Below, piece by piece: positions 10,354 through 19,957 of a stretch of DNA of 64,000 nt. Below the pieces are notes generated by a model. That model was not told the DNA's origin and searched no databases. It saw only the letters and a list, made by a program, of their open reading frames with translations. Position 1 is the stretch's first letter; each line of letters starts with the position of its first letter. This stretch comes from Methylocystis sp. (GTDB lineage Bacteria > Pseudomonadota > Alphaproteobacteria > Rhizobiales > Beijerinckiaceae): assembly GCA_016178015.1 (NCBI GenBank), contig JACOUB010000032.1, positions 33,340-97,339 of the forward strand, read 5' to 3'. The position numbers and the translations under genes are program-made.

Positions 10354-11301
10354 TCAGGCAAGGCCCCGATACGGGTCGAGATCGGCCGGCGCGCCCACGG
10401 CGACGCCAGCGGCCTGCGGCGCGATGCGCTTCAACAGCCCGGTCAGAACCTTGCCCGCGCCGCATTCGACGAATTGCGTCACGCCCTGGGCGGCGATGAA
10501 AGCCACGCTCTCGCGCCAGCGCACCGTGCCGGTCACCTGCTCGACCAGCAGACGGCGGATTTCCGCCGCATCTGTCGCCGGCCGTGCGGTGACGTTGGCG
10601 ACGATCGCGACGCGCGGCGCATGGATGCTGGTCGTCGCCAGCGCCTGCGCCATGACCTCGGCGGCGGGCTGCATCAAGGCGCAATGGAAGGGCGCCGACA
10701 CGGGCAGGATCACGGCGCGCTTGACGCCGCGCGCCCTGGCGATGTCGATGGCCTGTTCCACCGCCGCCTTGGCGCCGGAGAGGACGACCTGGCCGCCGCC
10801 ATTGTCATTGGCGAGCTGGCAGACGGCGCCGGCCGCCGCGGCCGCCTGCGCAGCGATTTCGCGCGCCGCCTCGAACTCCGCGCCGATGAGCGCCGCCATG
10901 GCGCCTTGCCCGACCGGAACCGCCGCCTGCATCGCCTGGCCGCGCAGGCGCAGCAAGCGGGCGGCGTCAGAAAGCGTCAGCGCGCCGGCGGCGGCGAGCG
11001 CCGAATATTCGCCGAGCGAGTGGCCGGCGACGAAGCTCACGTCGCGCGCCAGATCGAGCCCGGCGTGGGCCTGCAGCACGCCAACGACGGCGAGCGAAAC
11101 CGCCATCAGCGCCGGTTGCGCGTTGGCGGTGAGGATGAGGTCCGTTTCCGGCCCTTCGAACATCAGCCGCGACAGAGGCGCGCCGAGGGCGTCGTCGACC
11201 TGCTCGAACACGGCGCGCGCCTCCGCGAAGGTCGCGGCGAGCGCCTTGCCCATGCCGACCGCCTGCGACCCTTGTCCCGGAAACACCAACGCCCTCGCCA
11301 T
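10354..11301 (-). CDS. fabD: Malonyl-CoA:ACP transacylase
   Basis: A 315-residue acyltransferase that loads malonyl onto acyl carrier protein for fatty-acid synthesis. FPGQGSQ is at residues 7-13, the nucleophile serine S95 is in GHSLG, and the second catalytic His is in SAPFHCALM. The ATG ending at 11301 (MARALVFPGQ) is the family start. fabG, acpP and fabF, usual partners, are not next to it; leuC follows 125 bp downstream. Confidence 0.93.
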   Translation of the reverse strand: MARALVFPGQGSQAVGMGKALAATFAEARAVFEQVDDALGAPLSRLMFEGPETDLILTANAQPALMAVSLAVVGVLQAHAGLDLARDVSFVAGHSLGEYSALAAAGALTLSDAARLLRLRGQAMQAAVPVGQGAMAALIGAEFEAAREIAAQAAAAAGAVCQLANDNGGGQVVLSGAKAAVEQAIDIARARGVKRAVILPVSAPFHCALMQPAAEVMAQALATTSIHAPRVAIVANVTARPATDAAEIRRLLVEQVTGTVRWRESVAFIAAQGVTQFVECGAGKVLTGLLKRIAPQAAGVAVGAPADLDPYRGLA

Positions 11302-11550
11302 GCGCCCGCCTCGCCGCCTCGCCGTTATCCTTGTCGCGGCGTCGTGAGTGGCGTTGCCGGCCGGACATGTCAAGGTGGGGGAAATTCGGCAATGGGTCGG
11401 TTTGAAATTTCTGCTTGTGACCCGAAGCACCAGTCCAATGGTTGCGCCCCAAACTTCTGAAACGACTGGAAAGTTGCTGTAGCTCGCGAGCCGATCTTGT
11501 CTGTATTATCATTGCTCTTGATGGAGAATTCTCGCTCCGAGGAGGTATTT

Positions 11551-11994
11551 ATGTCAGCGACTGCGCCGAAGGAACTCGTCCGTCGGTTCTATTCTGAGAT
11601 GTTTCGAAATTTGTCGCTGGCTGAGGAGTTCATCGGCGCAAACTACGTTGATCACAATAACGAGCAAGGAGGCCGTGGGGTCGAAGTTTTTCGTTTGCAC
11701 CTCGAGGCGCTGCGCCGGACTTTTCCCGATTTCAGCGTGAGTATCGAGGATACGATTGCGGAAGGAGACAAGGTCGTCACCAGGATAACTGGTAGAGGGA
11801 CACACACTGGGCTTTGGATGCAAATCGAGCCGACAGGCTCCGTCGTCGAGGTCAAAGGCATTAATATCGATCGCGTTGCGGATGGACGCATCGTCGAACA
11901 TTGGGGCGAGGCCGATACCGTCGCCATGTTGCTTCAAATGGGCGTCGATCCCTTTGCAGGCCGAAAAAGCAGAGGGACCCGATCGCCCAATTGA
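11551..11994 (+). CDS. SnoaL-like polyketide-cyclase-fold protein
   Basis: A 147-residue NTF2-like protein of the SnoaL/ester-cyclase type. Visible family blocks are VRRFYSEMFR, the metal-site-like YVDHN, the central FPDFSVSIED, and VKGINIDRVADGRIVEHW near the end. AGGAGG lies seven bases before the ATG at 11551. Substrate unknown. Its codons use more A and T at third positions than neighbours, so recent transfer is possible. It stands alone between fabD and recR. The 249 bp before it hold nothing I can name. Confidence 0.75.
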   Translation: MSATAPKELVRRFYSEMFRNLSLAEEFIGANYVDHNNEQGGRGVEVFRLHLEALRRTFPDFSVSIEDTIAEGDKVVTRITGRGTHTGLWMQIEPTGSVVEVKGINIDRVADGRIVEHWGEADTVAMLLQMGVDPFAGRKSRGTRSPN

Positions 11995-12108
11995 GGTCTG
12001 CAACAGCTGACTTCCGTCCAAGAATCGCGGCTCTGCAGAGGACTGCTCATGGCCCTTAGCTGAAATTCAAACTGGCCCACCGCCCGCACTTCAACGATCC
12101 GCGGCGCG

Positions 12109-12714
12109 TCAAAACGCGGTGCGGCGTTCGAGCGCCGCCGCGAGCGTGCCTTCGTCGAGATAGTCGAGTTCGCCGCCCACCGGCACGCCATGCGCCAGAC
12201 GCGTCGTCTTCACGCCGAGCGGCGCCAACAGATCGGCGATGTAGTGCGCCGTCGTCTGGCCATCGACGGTGGCGTTGACGGCGAGGATCGCTTCGCGCAC
12301 CGGATTCTCCCGGACGCGCTCGATCAGACTGGCGATGTTGAGATCGTTCGGACCGACCCCGTCGAGCGGCGAGAGCACGCCGCCTAGCACATGATAGCGG
12401 GCGGCAAGCAGCCCGGCGCGCTCCAGCGCCCACAGATCCGACACCGTCTCGACAATGAGCAGAATGCCGGGATCGCGCCGCGCATCGCGACAGATCGAGC
12501 AGGGATCAACGGTGTCGATGTTGCCGCAGGTCGAGCAGGTGAGAATGCGCTCATGCGCGATGCGCATCGCCTCCGCCAGCGGCCCCAGCAACTCTTCGCG
12601 CTTGCGGATGAGATGCAGCGCGGCGCGGCGCGCCGAACGTGGCCCCAAGCCCGGCAGACGGGCCAGCAATTGCAGGAGACGCTCGATCTCGGGGCCAGCG
12701 ACGCGTTCGGCCAT
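12109..12714 (-). CDS. recR: Recombination mediator RecR
   Basis: A 201-residue RecR that acts with RecF/RecO in loading RecA at gaps. It has an N-terminal helix-hairpin-helix ([18 protein letters not shown], about 18-35), the C4 zinc finger C60/C63/C72/C75, and a Toprim domain (about 80-175) with VETVSD and a C-terminal [15 protein letters not shown]. Full length. It is last in the dnaX-ybaB-recR run, though a 373-bp gap with a repeat separates it from ybaB. Confidence 0.95.
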   Translation of the reverse strand: MAERVAGPEIERLLQLLARLPGLGPRSARRAALHLIRKREELLGPLAEAMRIAHERILTCSTCGNIDTVDPCSICRDARRDPGILLIVETVSDLWALERAGLLAARYHVLGGVLSPLDGVGPNDLNIASLIERVRENPVREAILAVNATVDGQTTAHYIADLLAPLGVKTTRLAHGVPVGGELDYLDEGTLAAALERRTAF

Positions 12715-12737
12715 GTCAGTGAACCATCCCTTTGACC

Positions 12738-12906
12738 GTCATGCCCGCGCAAAGCCGTCGAAGACGGCGTCGCTTCGCTCGCCTATGTCGCGGGCATCCA
12801 CGCCGTGACGCCGCGGGACGAAGCAAATGTCGCGCAACGTCGTCGCTCCACTTGCATCGCTTCGCAATGTCCCGGCGTGGATGGCCGGCACAAGGCCGGC
12901 CATGAC
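12738..12906. repeat. Intergenic palindromic repeat, family F, copy 1
   Basis: GTCATGCCCGCG and CGCGGGCATCCACGCC occur at one end, and CGGCGTGGATGGCCGG with GGCCGGCCATGACGA at the other. The same modules recur at 35275-35415. It occupies most of the recR-ybaB gap. Confidence 0.75.
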
Positions 12907-13087
12907 GAGTGGTGAGCGTTGGCTGGGGCAGAGCCGACCTTGACGATGGGCAAGTCGTTCTGCAAGGCCACTGAAAATAGAGGGAATTCAGAGCGTCTCC
13001 AAGCGGAGCGGGGCCGCTTCCGGGCGAAAGACGCCTTGCAGGGAGAATTGAGAACCACCTCGCGTTTCCGCAAGAGACCGCCCCGCC

Positions 13088-13411
13088 CTAAAACGGCAGC
13101 TTCATTCCGGGCGGCAACTGTAATCCGCCGGTCACAGATTTCATCATCTGCTCGGTCGCTTCCTCGGCTTTCTGGCGCGCCTGCGCATGCGCGGTGACGA
13201 TGAGGTCTTCCAAAATGTCGTGTTCATCCGGCTTCAACAGGCTCGGATCGAGCCGCAGGTTCTTCAATGCGCCCTTGGCGTTGAGCGTCAACTTGACGAG
13301 ACCGCCGCCCGCCTCGCCCTCGACCAGCGTCTCCTCGAGTTCGGCTTGCGCCTCGCTCATCTTGGCCTGCATGGCTTGCGCCTGTTTCATCAGTCCCATG
13401 AAATCGAGCAT
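13088..13411 (-). CDS. YbaB/EbfC nucleoid-associated protein
   Basis: A 107-residue DNA-binding protein of the YbaB/EbfC family. It begins MLDFMGLMKQAQAMQAKMSEAQ, a helical segment typical of the family, then a short sheet (LVKLTLNAKGALKNLRLDP), and ends with the conserved GGLQLPPGMK block. The gene lies between dnaX and recR, the usual context, and may help or accompany recombination. The E. coli name ybaB is possible. Confidence 0.92.
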   Translation of the reverse strand: MLDFMGLMKQAQAMQAKMSEAQAELEETLVEGEAGGGLVKLTLNAKGALKNLRLDPSLLKPDEHDILEDLIVTAHAQARQKAEEATEQMMKSVTGGLQLPPGMKLPF

Positions 13412-13457
13412 CGCGCTTCTCCATCATGCCAGCGCTCATGTGGGAGGGCCGCCGGCG

Positions 13458-15359
13458 TCATTGGTCGTCCGGCGCCGGCCCGTCTTCATAAACGATTTCG
13501 GGGTCGGCGCCAGGAATGGTTTCGCTTTCCCGTCCACGCGCCGCGATGATTTCGGCGCCGGGAAACCGCGCCAGCACCGCGGCGACGAGCGGATCGACCT
13601 CCAGCCCGTTGCGCCGCTGAGCCTCGCGCGCCTCGAGCTGCTCCTTGATGGTCGGCGCGCCGCCGCTGGCGGCGATGGCGACCAGCCAGCGCGCCCCGGT
13701 CCATTCTTGCAATCTCTGCATCAGCGTTGGCGCGATGCGCGGCGAGGCGCCGCTCGCCAGGGCGAATTCGATGCGGCCTTGCTCGAAACGCACGAGACGC
13801 ACATCGGCTTGGAGCGCGACCTCGAGTTGTCGGTCGCCTTTTTCAGCGGCAAGCGTCACCAGCGCCGGAAAATCGGCGATCGCCACGCGCCCCTGCGCCT
13901 GAGCGAGATCGGCGGCGTGCTGCGGAGGCGTGTCCGCCTTCGGCGCCGCTGACGCTCGCACAGCAGCGATCGTTGACGGCGCGGCGCGAGGCGCCAAGGC
14001 GAGCGGCGCCGTCGGCGCCTGGGCGCCGCTCGGTTGCAAAGCGGCGCGGTTGACGGCGGCGCCAACCGACGGCGCTCCAGTTGCGGAGTCGGCTTGCCCG
14101 AAACCCAAACGGCGCAAAGCCTCGTCCGGCGTCGGCAGTTCGGCGGCGTGGGCGAGGCGCACCAGCACCATATCGGCGCCAGCCAAGGGTCGCTGCGAAA
14201 CGCGCAGCTCGTCGACGCCCTTCATCAATATTTGCCAAGCTCGCGTCAGCACGGGGATCGACAAACGTTCCGCCGCCGCCGCGCCGCGCCGGCGCTCTTC
14301 CTGCGTCAAGACGCTCGACAGCGCGACATCGGGAACAAGCTTCAAGCGCGTCGCAAGATGGGTGAATTCGGCGAGCTCCAACAACACTTGCGCCGGATCG
14401 GCGCCGCCTGTGTACTGCTCCTCGAGCATCGCCAGCGTCGCAGCGACGTCGCCGCGCATCGTCGCCTCGAACAGATCGATGACGCGCGCCTTGTCGGCGA
14501 CGCCCAACATGAGGCGCAGATCATCGCTGGCGATGGCGCCGCCCCGATGCGCCGCGCCATAGGCGATGGCCTGATCGAGCAGCGACAAAGCGTCGCGCAC
14601 TGAACCTTCCGCGGCGCGGGCGATCATCGCCAGAGCCTCAGATTCGATCGCCACGTTCTCGAGATCACAAATTTTCCGCAAATGTTCAGCCAGCGCTCCG
14701 GCGTCGACGCGGCGCAAATCGAAGCGCTGACAGCGCGAGCGCACCGTCACCGGAACCTTCTCGATCTCGGTGGTGGCGAAGATGAACTTTACGTGCTCCG
14801 GCGGCTCCTCGAGCGTCTTCAACAGGCCGTTGAAGGCGGGCTTGGAGAGCATGTGCACTTCGTCGATGATGTAGACCTTGGTGCGCGCCGTCACCGGACG
14901 ATAGCGGGCGTTGTCGATGATCTCGCGCACGTCGTCGATGCCGGTGTGCGAGGCGGCGTCCATTTCCAGCACGTCGATGTGACGCGACTCGATGATCGCC
15001 TGACAATGCACGCCAAGCTCGTTCATATGGATCGTCGGCCGGTCGACGGCGGGCCGGCCGTCCTTGGCGGGCAGCTCGTAATTGAAGGCGCGCGCCAGAA
15101 TGCGGGCGGTCGTCGTCTTGCCGACCCCGCGCACGCCGGTGAGCAGGTAAGCTTGATGAATGCGCTCGAGATCGAAAGCGTTCTGGAGGGTGCGCACCAT
15201 CGGCGCCTGGCCGATGAGGTCCTCGAAGCGGCAAGGACGATATTTGCGCGCCAATACCCGATAGGCGGCGCCCGGCGGCGGCTGTTGCGGCGTCAGCGCC
15301 AAAGCCAGGCTTTCTTCCGGGGCGGTCGATGGCGTGTCTTGCGGGCGCACGTCGTCCAT
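13458..15359 (-). CDS. dnaX: DNA polymerase III subunits gamma and tau
   Basis: A 633-residue clamp-loader ATPase. The P-loop GVRGVGKTT is at about 75-83, DEVHMLS (Walker B) follows near 165, and the sensor segment is FIFATTEIEKVPVTVRSRCQRFDLRR. The usual four-cysteine zinc site is largely missing: the region reads HMNELGVHCQAIIESRHIDVLEMDAASHTG, as is common in alphaproteobacteria. The C-terminal half is alanine-rich linker plus the tau domain. Start taken as the ATG ending at 15359 (MDDVRPQ), because the upstream part of the frame is the ffs RNA gene. Confidence 0.94.
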   Translation of the reverse strand: MDDVRPQDTPSTAPEESLALALTPQQPPPGAAYRVLARKYRPCRFEDLIGQAPMVRTLQNAFDLERIHQAYLLTGVRGVGKTTTARILARAFNYELPAKDGRPAVDRPTIHMNELGVHCQAIIESRHIDVLEMDAASHTGIDDVREIIDNARYRPVTARTKVYIIDEVHMLSKPAFNGLLKTLEEPPEHVKFIFATTEIEKVPVTVRSRCQRFDLRRVDAGALAEHLRKICDLENVAIESEALAMIARAAEGSVRDALSLLDQAIAYGAAHRGGAIASDDLRLMLGVADKARVIDLFEATMRGDVAATLAMLEEQYTGGADPAQVLLELAEFTHLATRLKLVPDVALSSVLTQEERRRGAAAAERLSIPVLTRAWQILMKGVDELRVSQRPLAGADMVLVRLAHAAELPTPDEALRRLGFGQADSATGAPSVGAAVNRAALQPSGAQAPTAPLALAPRAAPSTIAAVRASAAPKADTPPQHAADLAQAQGRVAIADFPALVTLAAEKGDRQLEVALQADVRLVRFEQGRIEFALASGASPRIAPTLMQRLQEWTGARWLVAIAASGGAPTIKEQLEAREAQRRNGLEVDPLVAAVLARFPGAEIIAARGRESETIPGADPEIVYEDGPAPDDQ

Positions 15360-15384
15360 CTGCCTCGGGAATCCGCCTTTAAGA

Positions 15385-15482
15385 GTGGGAGGCTGGACGA
15401 AGACCCGCCCGGTCTCGTTAGGGCTGCTTCCTTCCGGACCTGACCCGGTTGGCGAGTGGAGCGTCCACCGCCAACCTCCCAC
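15385..15482 (-). ncRNA. ffs: Signal recognition particle RNA (small, 4.5S type)
   Basis: On the minus strand the invariant SRP core GTCAGGTCCGGAAGGAAGCA, with the GGAA tetraloop and the AGCAGC side, lies in the middle. The ends pair: GTGGGAGG-TTGG at the 5' end with CCAG-CCTCCCAC at the 3' end. About 98 nt, the length of the bacterial small form. It binds Ffh to target membrane proteins. It is just upstream of dnaX, as in many alphaproteobacteria. Ends are set by the stem and are approximate. Confidence 0.93.
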
Positions 15483-15577
15483 GCTTTATGTGGCAAAAGT
15501 CGCGGGCGGGCGCAAGGTGAGGCTCGACGATAAGCCCGATCTTTGCGCGATCAGGCAAGAGAGTGCGGCGCCGCGCC

Positions 15578-16342
15578 TTACTGCACCAGCTTCGGCGCTC
15601 CGGCGCGCGGGGCCTCGTTCTCCTGCATGATGCCGAGACGTCGCGCGACTTCCGTGTAGGCCTCGACGAGGCCGCCCATGTCGCGGCGGAACCGATCCTT
15701 GTCCAGCTTATCGTTCGACTTGATGTCCCACAGCCGGCAGGAATCGGGGGAGATTTCGTCGGCGACGACGATGCGCATCAGATCGCCCTCCCACAAGCGC
15801 CCGCACTCCATCTTGAAATCGACGAGACGGATGCCGACGCCCAGGAACAGGCCGGAGAGGAAGTCGTTGACCCTGATGGCCAGAGCCATGATGTCGTCGA
15901 TCTCCTGGGGGCTCGCCCAACCGAAGGCGGTGATGTGCTCCTCCGACACCATCGGATCGTCGAGCGCGTCGTTCTTGTAATAGAACTCGATAATCGAGCG
16001 CGGCAGCTGCGTGCCCTCTTCCATGCCCAGCCGCTTCGACAGCGAGCCGGCCGCGACGTTGCGCACCACCACCTCGAGCGGCACGATCTCGACCTCGCGA
16101 ATGAGCTGCTCGCGCATGTTGAGCCGGCGGATGAAATGGGTCGGCACGCCGATGTCGTTGAGATGCTGGAAAATAAACTCCGAAATGCGGTTGTTGAGCA
16201 CGCCCTTGCCGTCGATGACCTCGTGTTTCTTGGCGTTGAAGGCGGTGGCGTCGTCCTTGAAATGTTGAATCAAAGTGCCCGGCTCCGGGCCCTCATAGAG
16301 GACCTTGGCCTTGCCTTCGTAAATGCGACGGCGGCGATTCAT
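15578..16342 (-). CDS. purC: Phosphoribosylaminoimidazole-succinocarboxamide synthase (SAICAR synthetase)
   Basis: A 254-residue enzyme joining aspartate to CAIR in purine synthesis. [10 protein letters not shown] at the N-terminus binds nucleotide; [13 protein letters not shown] and [10 protein letters not shown] are the SAICAR signatures, followed by [13 protein letters not shown]. The ATG ending at 16342 ([13 protein letters not shown]) is the family start. The gene diverges from the ATPase zeta gene. The 363-bp gap between them contains a GAATC site near 16613 and no other gene. Confidence 0.95.
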   Translation of the reverse strand: MNRRRRIYEGKAKVLYEGPEPGTLIQHFKDDATAFNAKKHEVIDGKGVLNNRISEFIFQHLNDIGVPTHFIRRLNMREQLIREVEIVPLEVVVRNVAAGSLSKRLGMEEGTQLPRSIIEFYYKNDALDDPMVSEEHITAFGWASPQEIDDIMALAIRVNDFLSGLFLGVGIRLVDFKMECGRLWEGDLMRIVVADEISPDSCRLWDIKSNDKLDKDRFRRDMGGLVEAYTEVARRLGIMQENEAPRAGAPKLVQ

Positions 16343-16705
16343 CGGGATCAACCGGGGCTTGAGAAAATCCATGAGACGGGCCGCAGCTCCTCGTTTGGGC
16401 TCCGCAACCGGCGCCGTCGTGAAGGCGACCGCCACCCTCGTGAAACCGCGCCAACTGCAGAGCAGCATTCGCAGTGGCTGCGGATTGCGAGCGTCCTAGC
16501 CTTTTCCCGCGGCGGTTACAACCCGCCCCGCGAGACTATCCGAAAGGCCCCGCCGGCACAACGCGCGCCCTTTCCTTTGCACAAATGCGCTCCCGATATT
16601 GGATTTTTTGTCGAATCTCAATATACGCATGACGGTATATCGCCGTTGGGGCGTTCGAAGACATGGCGCGCCATTTCGAAGCAAATTGGACAACCGAGGG
16701 TAGAA

Positions 16706-17029
16706 ATGGGCACGTTCGACAAACGCGAGGAATCATTCGAAAAACGCTTCGTCCACGAGCAGGAGCTGCGCTTTCGCGCCGTGGCGCGCCGCAACAAGCT
16801 GCTCGGCGCGTGGGCGGCGGAAAAGCTCGGCAAGATCGGCGGCGACGCGCAAGCCTACGCCGACGCGCTCGTCGCCACGGGAGCGTTGCAGGGGACGAGC
16901 GAGGCCGTTTTCGCCAAAGTGAAAAAGGATTTCGCGGGCGCCGGCGTCGCCCAGTCCGACCACCAGATTCGCCGCACCATGGATGAGCTGCTCGAGGCCG
17001 CCACGGCCGAGGTTAAGGCGGGAGAGTAG
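16706..17029 (+). CDS. DUF1476 protein, ATPase inhibitor zeta subunit family
   Basis: A 107-residue helical protein. The start MGTFDKREESFEKRFVHEQE and the LLGAWAAEKLG and DHQIRRTMDELL blocks identify the DUF1476 family, whose Paracoccus member is the zeta inhibitor of F1-ATPase. In some species it inhibits ATP hydrolysis; in others the effect is weak, so function here is inference. The ATG at 16706 matches the family. Its position beside purC is common in Hyphomicrobiales. Confidence 0.88.
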   Translation: MGTFDKREESFEKRFVHEQELRFRAVARRNKLLGAWAAEKLGKIGGDAQAYADALVATGALQGTSEAVFAKVKKDFAGAGVAQSDHQIRRTMDELLEAATAEVKAGE

Positions 17030-17188
17030 GCCGCGTCCGCGACCCCATACAAAGGCGATCGGTTTTTATCCCTCGCCCTTTACCCTACGAAACGATTTTC
17101 TGGGCTCCTCAGAACGAGGAACCCATTTGGCCTGGCGCCCGCCGGCGAACGCAAGCCTTTGTTCACGCGCCGGCCCGATGGTTTCCAG

Positions 17189-18166
17189 ATGCGACAACGA
17201 GCTCCCAAAGCCAAGCCTGTTCCCGCGGCCGGCGCCTTCACGGCGGCGCCGGAAATTGCCGCGGAGGCGGCTCTCTGGCTGGAGCATCTGGCCGGCGAGC
17301 GGCGCTGTTCGCGGCACACGCTCGACGGCTATGCGCGCGACGTGCGGTTTTTTCTCGCCTTTCTCACCGAGCATCTCGGCGCCCCGCCGGACGCTGCGGC
17401 GTTGAAAGGCCTGGCGCCGGCGGATGTGCGCGCCTTTCTGGCCAGGCGACGCAACGAGGGGTTGGAGAACCGCTCGCTGGCGCGCGCCTTGGCCGCCGTG
17501 CGCTCCTTTTTGCGGTTTCTCGAGAAGAAAGGCCTCGCCAAGACCGATGTGTTCAGCGCGGTGCGGGTGCCCAAGCGCGCGCGTGGCCTGCCCAAGGCCC
17601 TAACGATTGCGGACGCCCGCGACCTGTTGGATCGAGGCTCGCGCGAGGGCGACGCCCGCGAGCCCTGGATCATCGCCCGCGATACAGCGGTGCTGGCGCT
17701 GCTCTATGGGGCCGGGCTGCGCATCTCGGAGGCGCTGTCGATCGAACGCGCCCAGGCGCCGATCGGCAGAATCGACCGCCTCGCCATTCTCGGCAAGGGC
17801 GGCAAGACCCGCACCGTGCCGGTGATCGTCCCGGTGCGCCGGGCGATCGAGACCTATCTTGATCTCTGCCCACACAATCTCGCCGGCGGGCCGTTGTTCC
17901 TCGGCGCGAAGGGCGGCCGGTTGTCGCCGCGCATCGTGCAGCTCGCCGTGCAGCGGATGCGCGGTGCGCTCGGCCTGCCGGACAGCGCCACGCCGCATGC
18001 GCTGCGCCATTCCTTCGCCACCCATCTGCTGGGACGCGGCGGCGATCTGCGCACGATCCAGGAGCTGTTGGGCCACGCCTCGCTCTCCACCACGCAAATC
18101 TATACGTCGGTGGACAAGACCCGGCTGCTCGACGCCTATCGTCTGGCGCATCCGCGGGCGGATTAG
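17189..18166 (+). CDS. xerC: Tyrosine recombinase XerC
   Basis: A 325-residue site-specific recombinase that, with XerD, resolves chromosome dimers at dif. The N-terminal SAM-like DNA-binding domain spans about residues 15-110. The catalytic set is visible: Arg in GAGLRISEAL, Lys in GKGGKTR, HALRHSFATHLL (His and Arg), GHASLSTTQ (His), and Tyr in QIYTSVDK. The start is the ATG at 17189; a TTG at 17159 is also open. Unusually long stretch of separation from other genes on both sides is not seen, so this is a housekeeping XerC rather than an integrase. Confidence 0.9.
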   Translation: MRQRAPKAKPVPAAGAFTAAPEIAAEAALWLEHLAGERRCSRHTLDGYARDVRFFLAFLTEHLGAPPDAAALKGLAPADVRAFLARRRNEGLENRSLARALAAVRSFLRFLEKKGLAKTDVFSAVRVPKRARGLPKALTIADARDLLDRGSREGDAREPWIIARDTAVLALLYGAGLRISEALSIERAQAPIGRIDRLAILGKGGKTRTVPVIVPVRRAIETYLDLCPHNLAGGPLFLGAKGGRLSPRIVQLAVQRMRGALGLPDSATPHALRHSFATHLLGRGGDLRTIQELLGHASLSTTQIYTSVDKTRLLDAYRLAHPRAD

Positions 18167-18310
18167 GGCGATCAGGTCGAAACAAACAAAAAGGCGCAAA
18201 TCGCGATGCGATGTGAAACGATTTGGCTCGACAGAGCGTTAACCATAGGGCGAAAGCCGGTCTCGCGCGGAGAGGCGCCCGGCGTCTCGGACGCGAGAAG
18301 TGAGGTTCGT

Positions 18311-18445
18311 ATGCGCAAAACGGTAGGGATTGCGGTGCTCGCAGTCTTGCTCATGCTCGGAATCGCCGGCGCGGGAGCGCACATGATCTATGCGCCGCAG
18401 GCTGGCGCGGACGACTTCTGTTACGGCTACGCGATCTGCCAGTGA
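18311..18445 (+). CDS. Small exported hypothetical protein
   Basis: A 44-residue protein. The first ~25 residues (MRKTVGIAVLAVLLMLGIAGAGA) are a signal-peptide-like or membrane segment; the mature part is short and has two cysteines (DFCYGYAICQ). TGAGGT lies about 10 bp before the ATG. I do not recognise it. The two-cysteine tail could form a disulfide in the periplasm. Confidence 0.55.
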   Translation: MRKTVGIAVLAVLLMLGIAGAGAHMIYAPQAGADDFCYGYAICQ

Positions 18446-18538
18446 TCCGGGATGCAGATGAGCTGTTCGGCTTAAGCGCAAACGCGCTCTCCCAAAGGGA
18501 GTCATATATCTTTTTGGGCGGTCGGTTCGGCTAGGCGC

Positions 18539-18656
18539 CAACCTTGTCCCGCGATGCGGGAGAAGGTGGCGCGGCAAATCGCCAGCGCCCTCATCCGACC
18601 CTCGCTGACGCGAGGGCTGCCTTCTCCCGTGAAACGGGAGAAGGGACGCGCGCCGT
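18539..18656. repeat. Intergenic palindromic repeat, family C, copy 1
   Basis: CCCGCGATGCGGGAGAAGG, CCCTCATCCG, and CTTCTCCCGTGAAACGGGAG units alternate. Related copies are at 32636-32752, 53513-53636 and 62664-62815. It fills part of the 356-bp gap between 18446 and 18801; the rest shows nothing. Confidence 0.75.
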
Positions 18657-18801
18657 TTCTTGGTTGGGAAACATGCGTTTCCGCACAACATTGCGACTTG
18701 TGGGCATGCCGTAGCCCACAGAGAGGGACGCGAGCACAAGCGATCAACCGGATTTCGTAATACATTATAATTCGATGGCGTTCTGACGTCGGAAGCCCCC
18801 G

Positions 18802-19203
18802 TCAGCCTCCCGCTGCGAAGAACGTCAGTCGCGTGATGTGCGTATAGTACGATTCGAACGCCATGAGTGCGACGAACACCAATAGCGCTGGCGGTATGAT
18901 CAAAATGGCGACGCTCAGCGCCAGCCGCTCCCACGCCATGTGCATGAAGACGGCGACGATAAGGCCTGCCTTCAACAGCATGAACAGAAGGATCAGCGTC
19001 CATCTGAGATATCCCGCAAGGCCGAAATAGTCGACGAGATAGGAGCATGTGCTGAGCACGAACAGCCATCCCCATACGACCAGATAGAGCTTGATGGGAT
19101 GCTGCTGTGCTTGCGTATGCGCCGTTGTCGTCGCGCCGGGACTTCCTTTCGAGGGGGCGCTTGCCTGTGCGAGATTTTCCGCAGATGTGGGGGACGCTCT
19201 CAT
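18802..19203 (-). CDS. Cytochrome c oxidase subunit IV family protein
   Basis: A 133-residue membrane protein with three predicted helices in the last 90 residues (LYLVVWGWLFVLSTCSYLV, WTLILLFMLLKAGLIVAVF and the segment after WERLALSVA). The MLLKAGLIVAVFMHM pattern is typical of the small prokaryotic COX4 family. It closes the oxidase operon, 11 bp after the subunit III gene. Start: ATG ending at 19203. Confidence 0.85.
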   Translation of the reverse strand: MRASPTSAENLAQASAPSKGSPGATTTAHTQAQQHPIKLYLVVWGWLFVLSTCSYLVDYFGLAGYLRWTLILLFMLLKAGLIVAVFMHMAWERLALSVAILIIPPALLVFVALMAFESYYTHITRLTFFAAGG

Positions 19204-19214
19204 GCCTATTCTCC

Positions 19215-19940
19215 TCACCAAAGATAGAAGAGGGCGAAGATGAAGACCCATACCAGATCGACGAAATGCCAATAGAGGCCCATGATTTCGACGATCTCGT
19301 AACGGCCCTTCCGGCTCGTGAAAAACCCGCGCCTTTCCTGGTCGAAGTCGCCGCGCAACATCTTGCGCGCGAGAGCGAGTAGGAAGATCACGCCGATCGT
19401 CACATGGGTTCCGTGAAACCCGGTGATCATGAAAAAGGACGAGCCGAACTGCGCCGCGCCCCAGGGATTGCCCCAGGGCCTCACCCCTTCCATGATCAGT
19501 TTCGTCCACTCGAAAGCTTGCATGCCGACGAATGTCGCGCCGAACGCCGCCGTCGCCAGCATCAGCGACGCTGCTTTGAGCCGATCGCGGCGGTAACCGA
19601 GGTTGACGGCCATCGCCATGGTGCCGCTGCTGCTGATCAGCACAAACGTCATGATGGCGATCAGCAGCAAGGGGACCGGCGCGCCGCCGATCGTCAAGGC
19701 GAAGACTTCGCTCGGATTTGGCCATGGCGCCGTCGTCGACATGCGCACGGTCATGTACGACAGCAGAAAACAGCTGAAGATGAAGGTGTCGCTTAAGAGA
19801 AAGATCCACATCATGGCCTTGCCCCACGATGCAGTCTTGAAGGCGCGCTGATCCGAGGACCAATCGGCGGCGAAGCCTCGCCAGCCGAGAGGCCGCTCGA
19901 TGATGTCTTCACGCTTTTGCGTCATCGGTTCCGCGCTCAC
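19215..19940 (-). CDS. coxP: Cytochrome c oxidase subunit III (CoxP-like)
   Basis: A 241-residue COX3-family protein with five or more membrane helices. Family blocks are MMWIFLLSDTFIFSCFLLSY, MQAFEWTKL, FFMITGFHGTHVTIGV and the C-terminal YWHFVDLVWVFIFALFYLW. I place the start at a GTG ending at 19940 with GGGAAG upstream; an ATG at 19925 is possible. It is the second subunit III-like gene in the operon, as in the Bradyrhizobium coxMNOP locus, which the symbol follows. Confidence 0.85.
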   Translation of the reverse strand: MSAEPMTQKREDIIERPLGWRGFAADWSSDQRAFKTASWGKAMMWIFLLSDTFIFSCFLLSYMTVRMSTTAPWPNPSEVFALTIGGAPVPLLLIAIMTFVLISSSGTMAMAVNLGYRRDRLKAASLMLATAAFGATFVGMQAFEWTKLIMEGVRPWGNPWGAAQFGSSFFMITGFHGTHVTIGVIFLLALARKMLRGDFDQERRGFFTSRKGRYEIVEIMGLYWHFVDLVWVFIFALFYLW

Positions 19941-19957
19941 GAGCGTCTTCCCTTTTT

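Noticed and set aside
18845..18865. A tRNA T-loop-like GATTCGAAC
   Set aside because: It is inside the cox subunit IV gene and no acceptor or anticodon stem is present.
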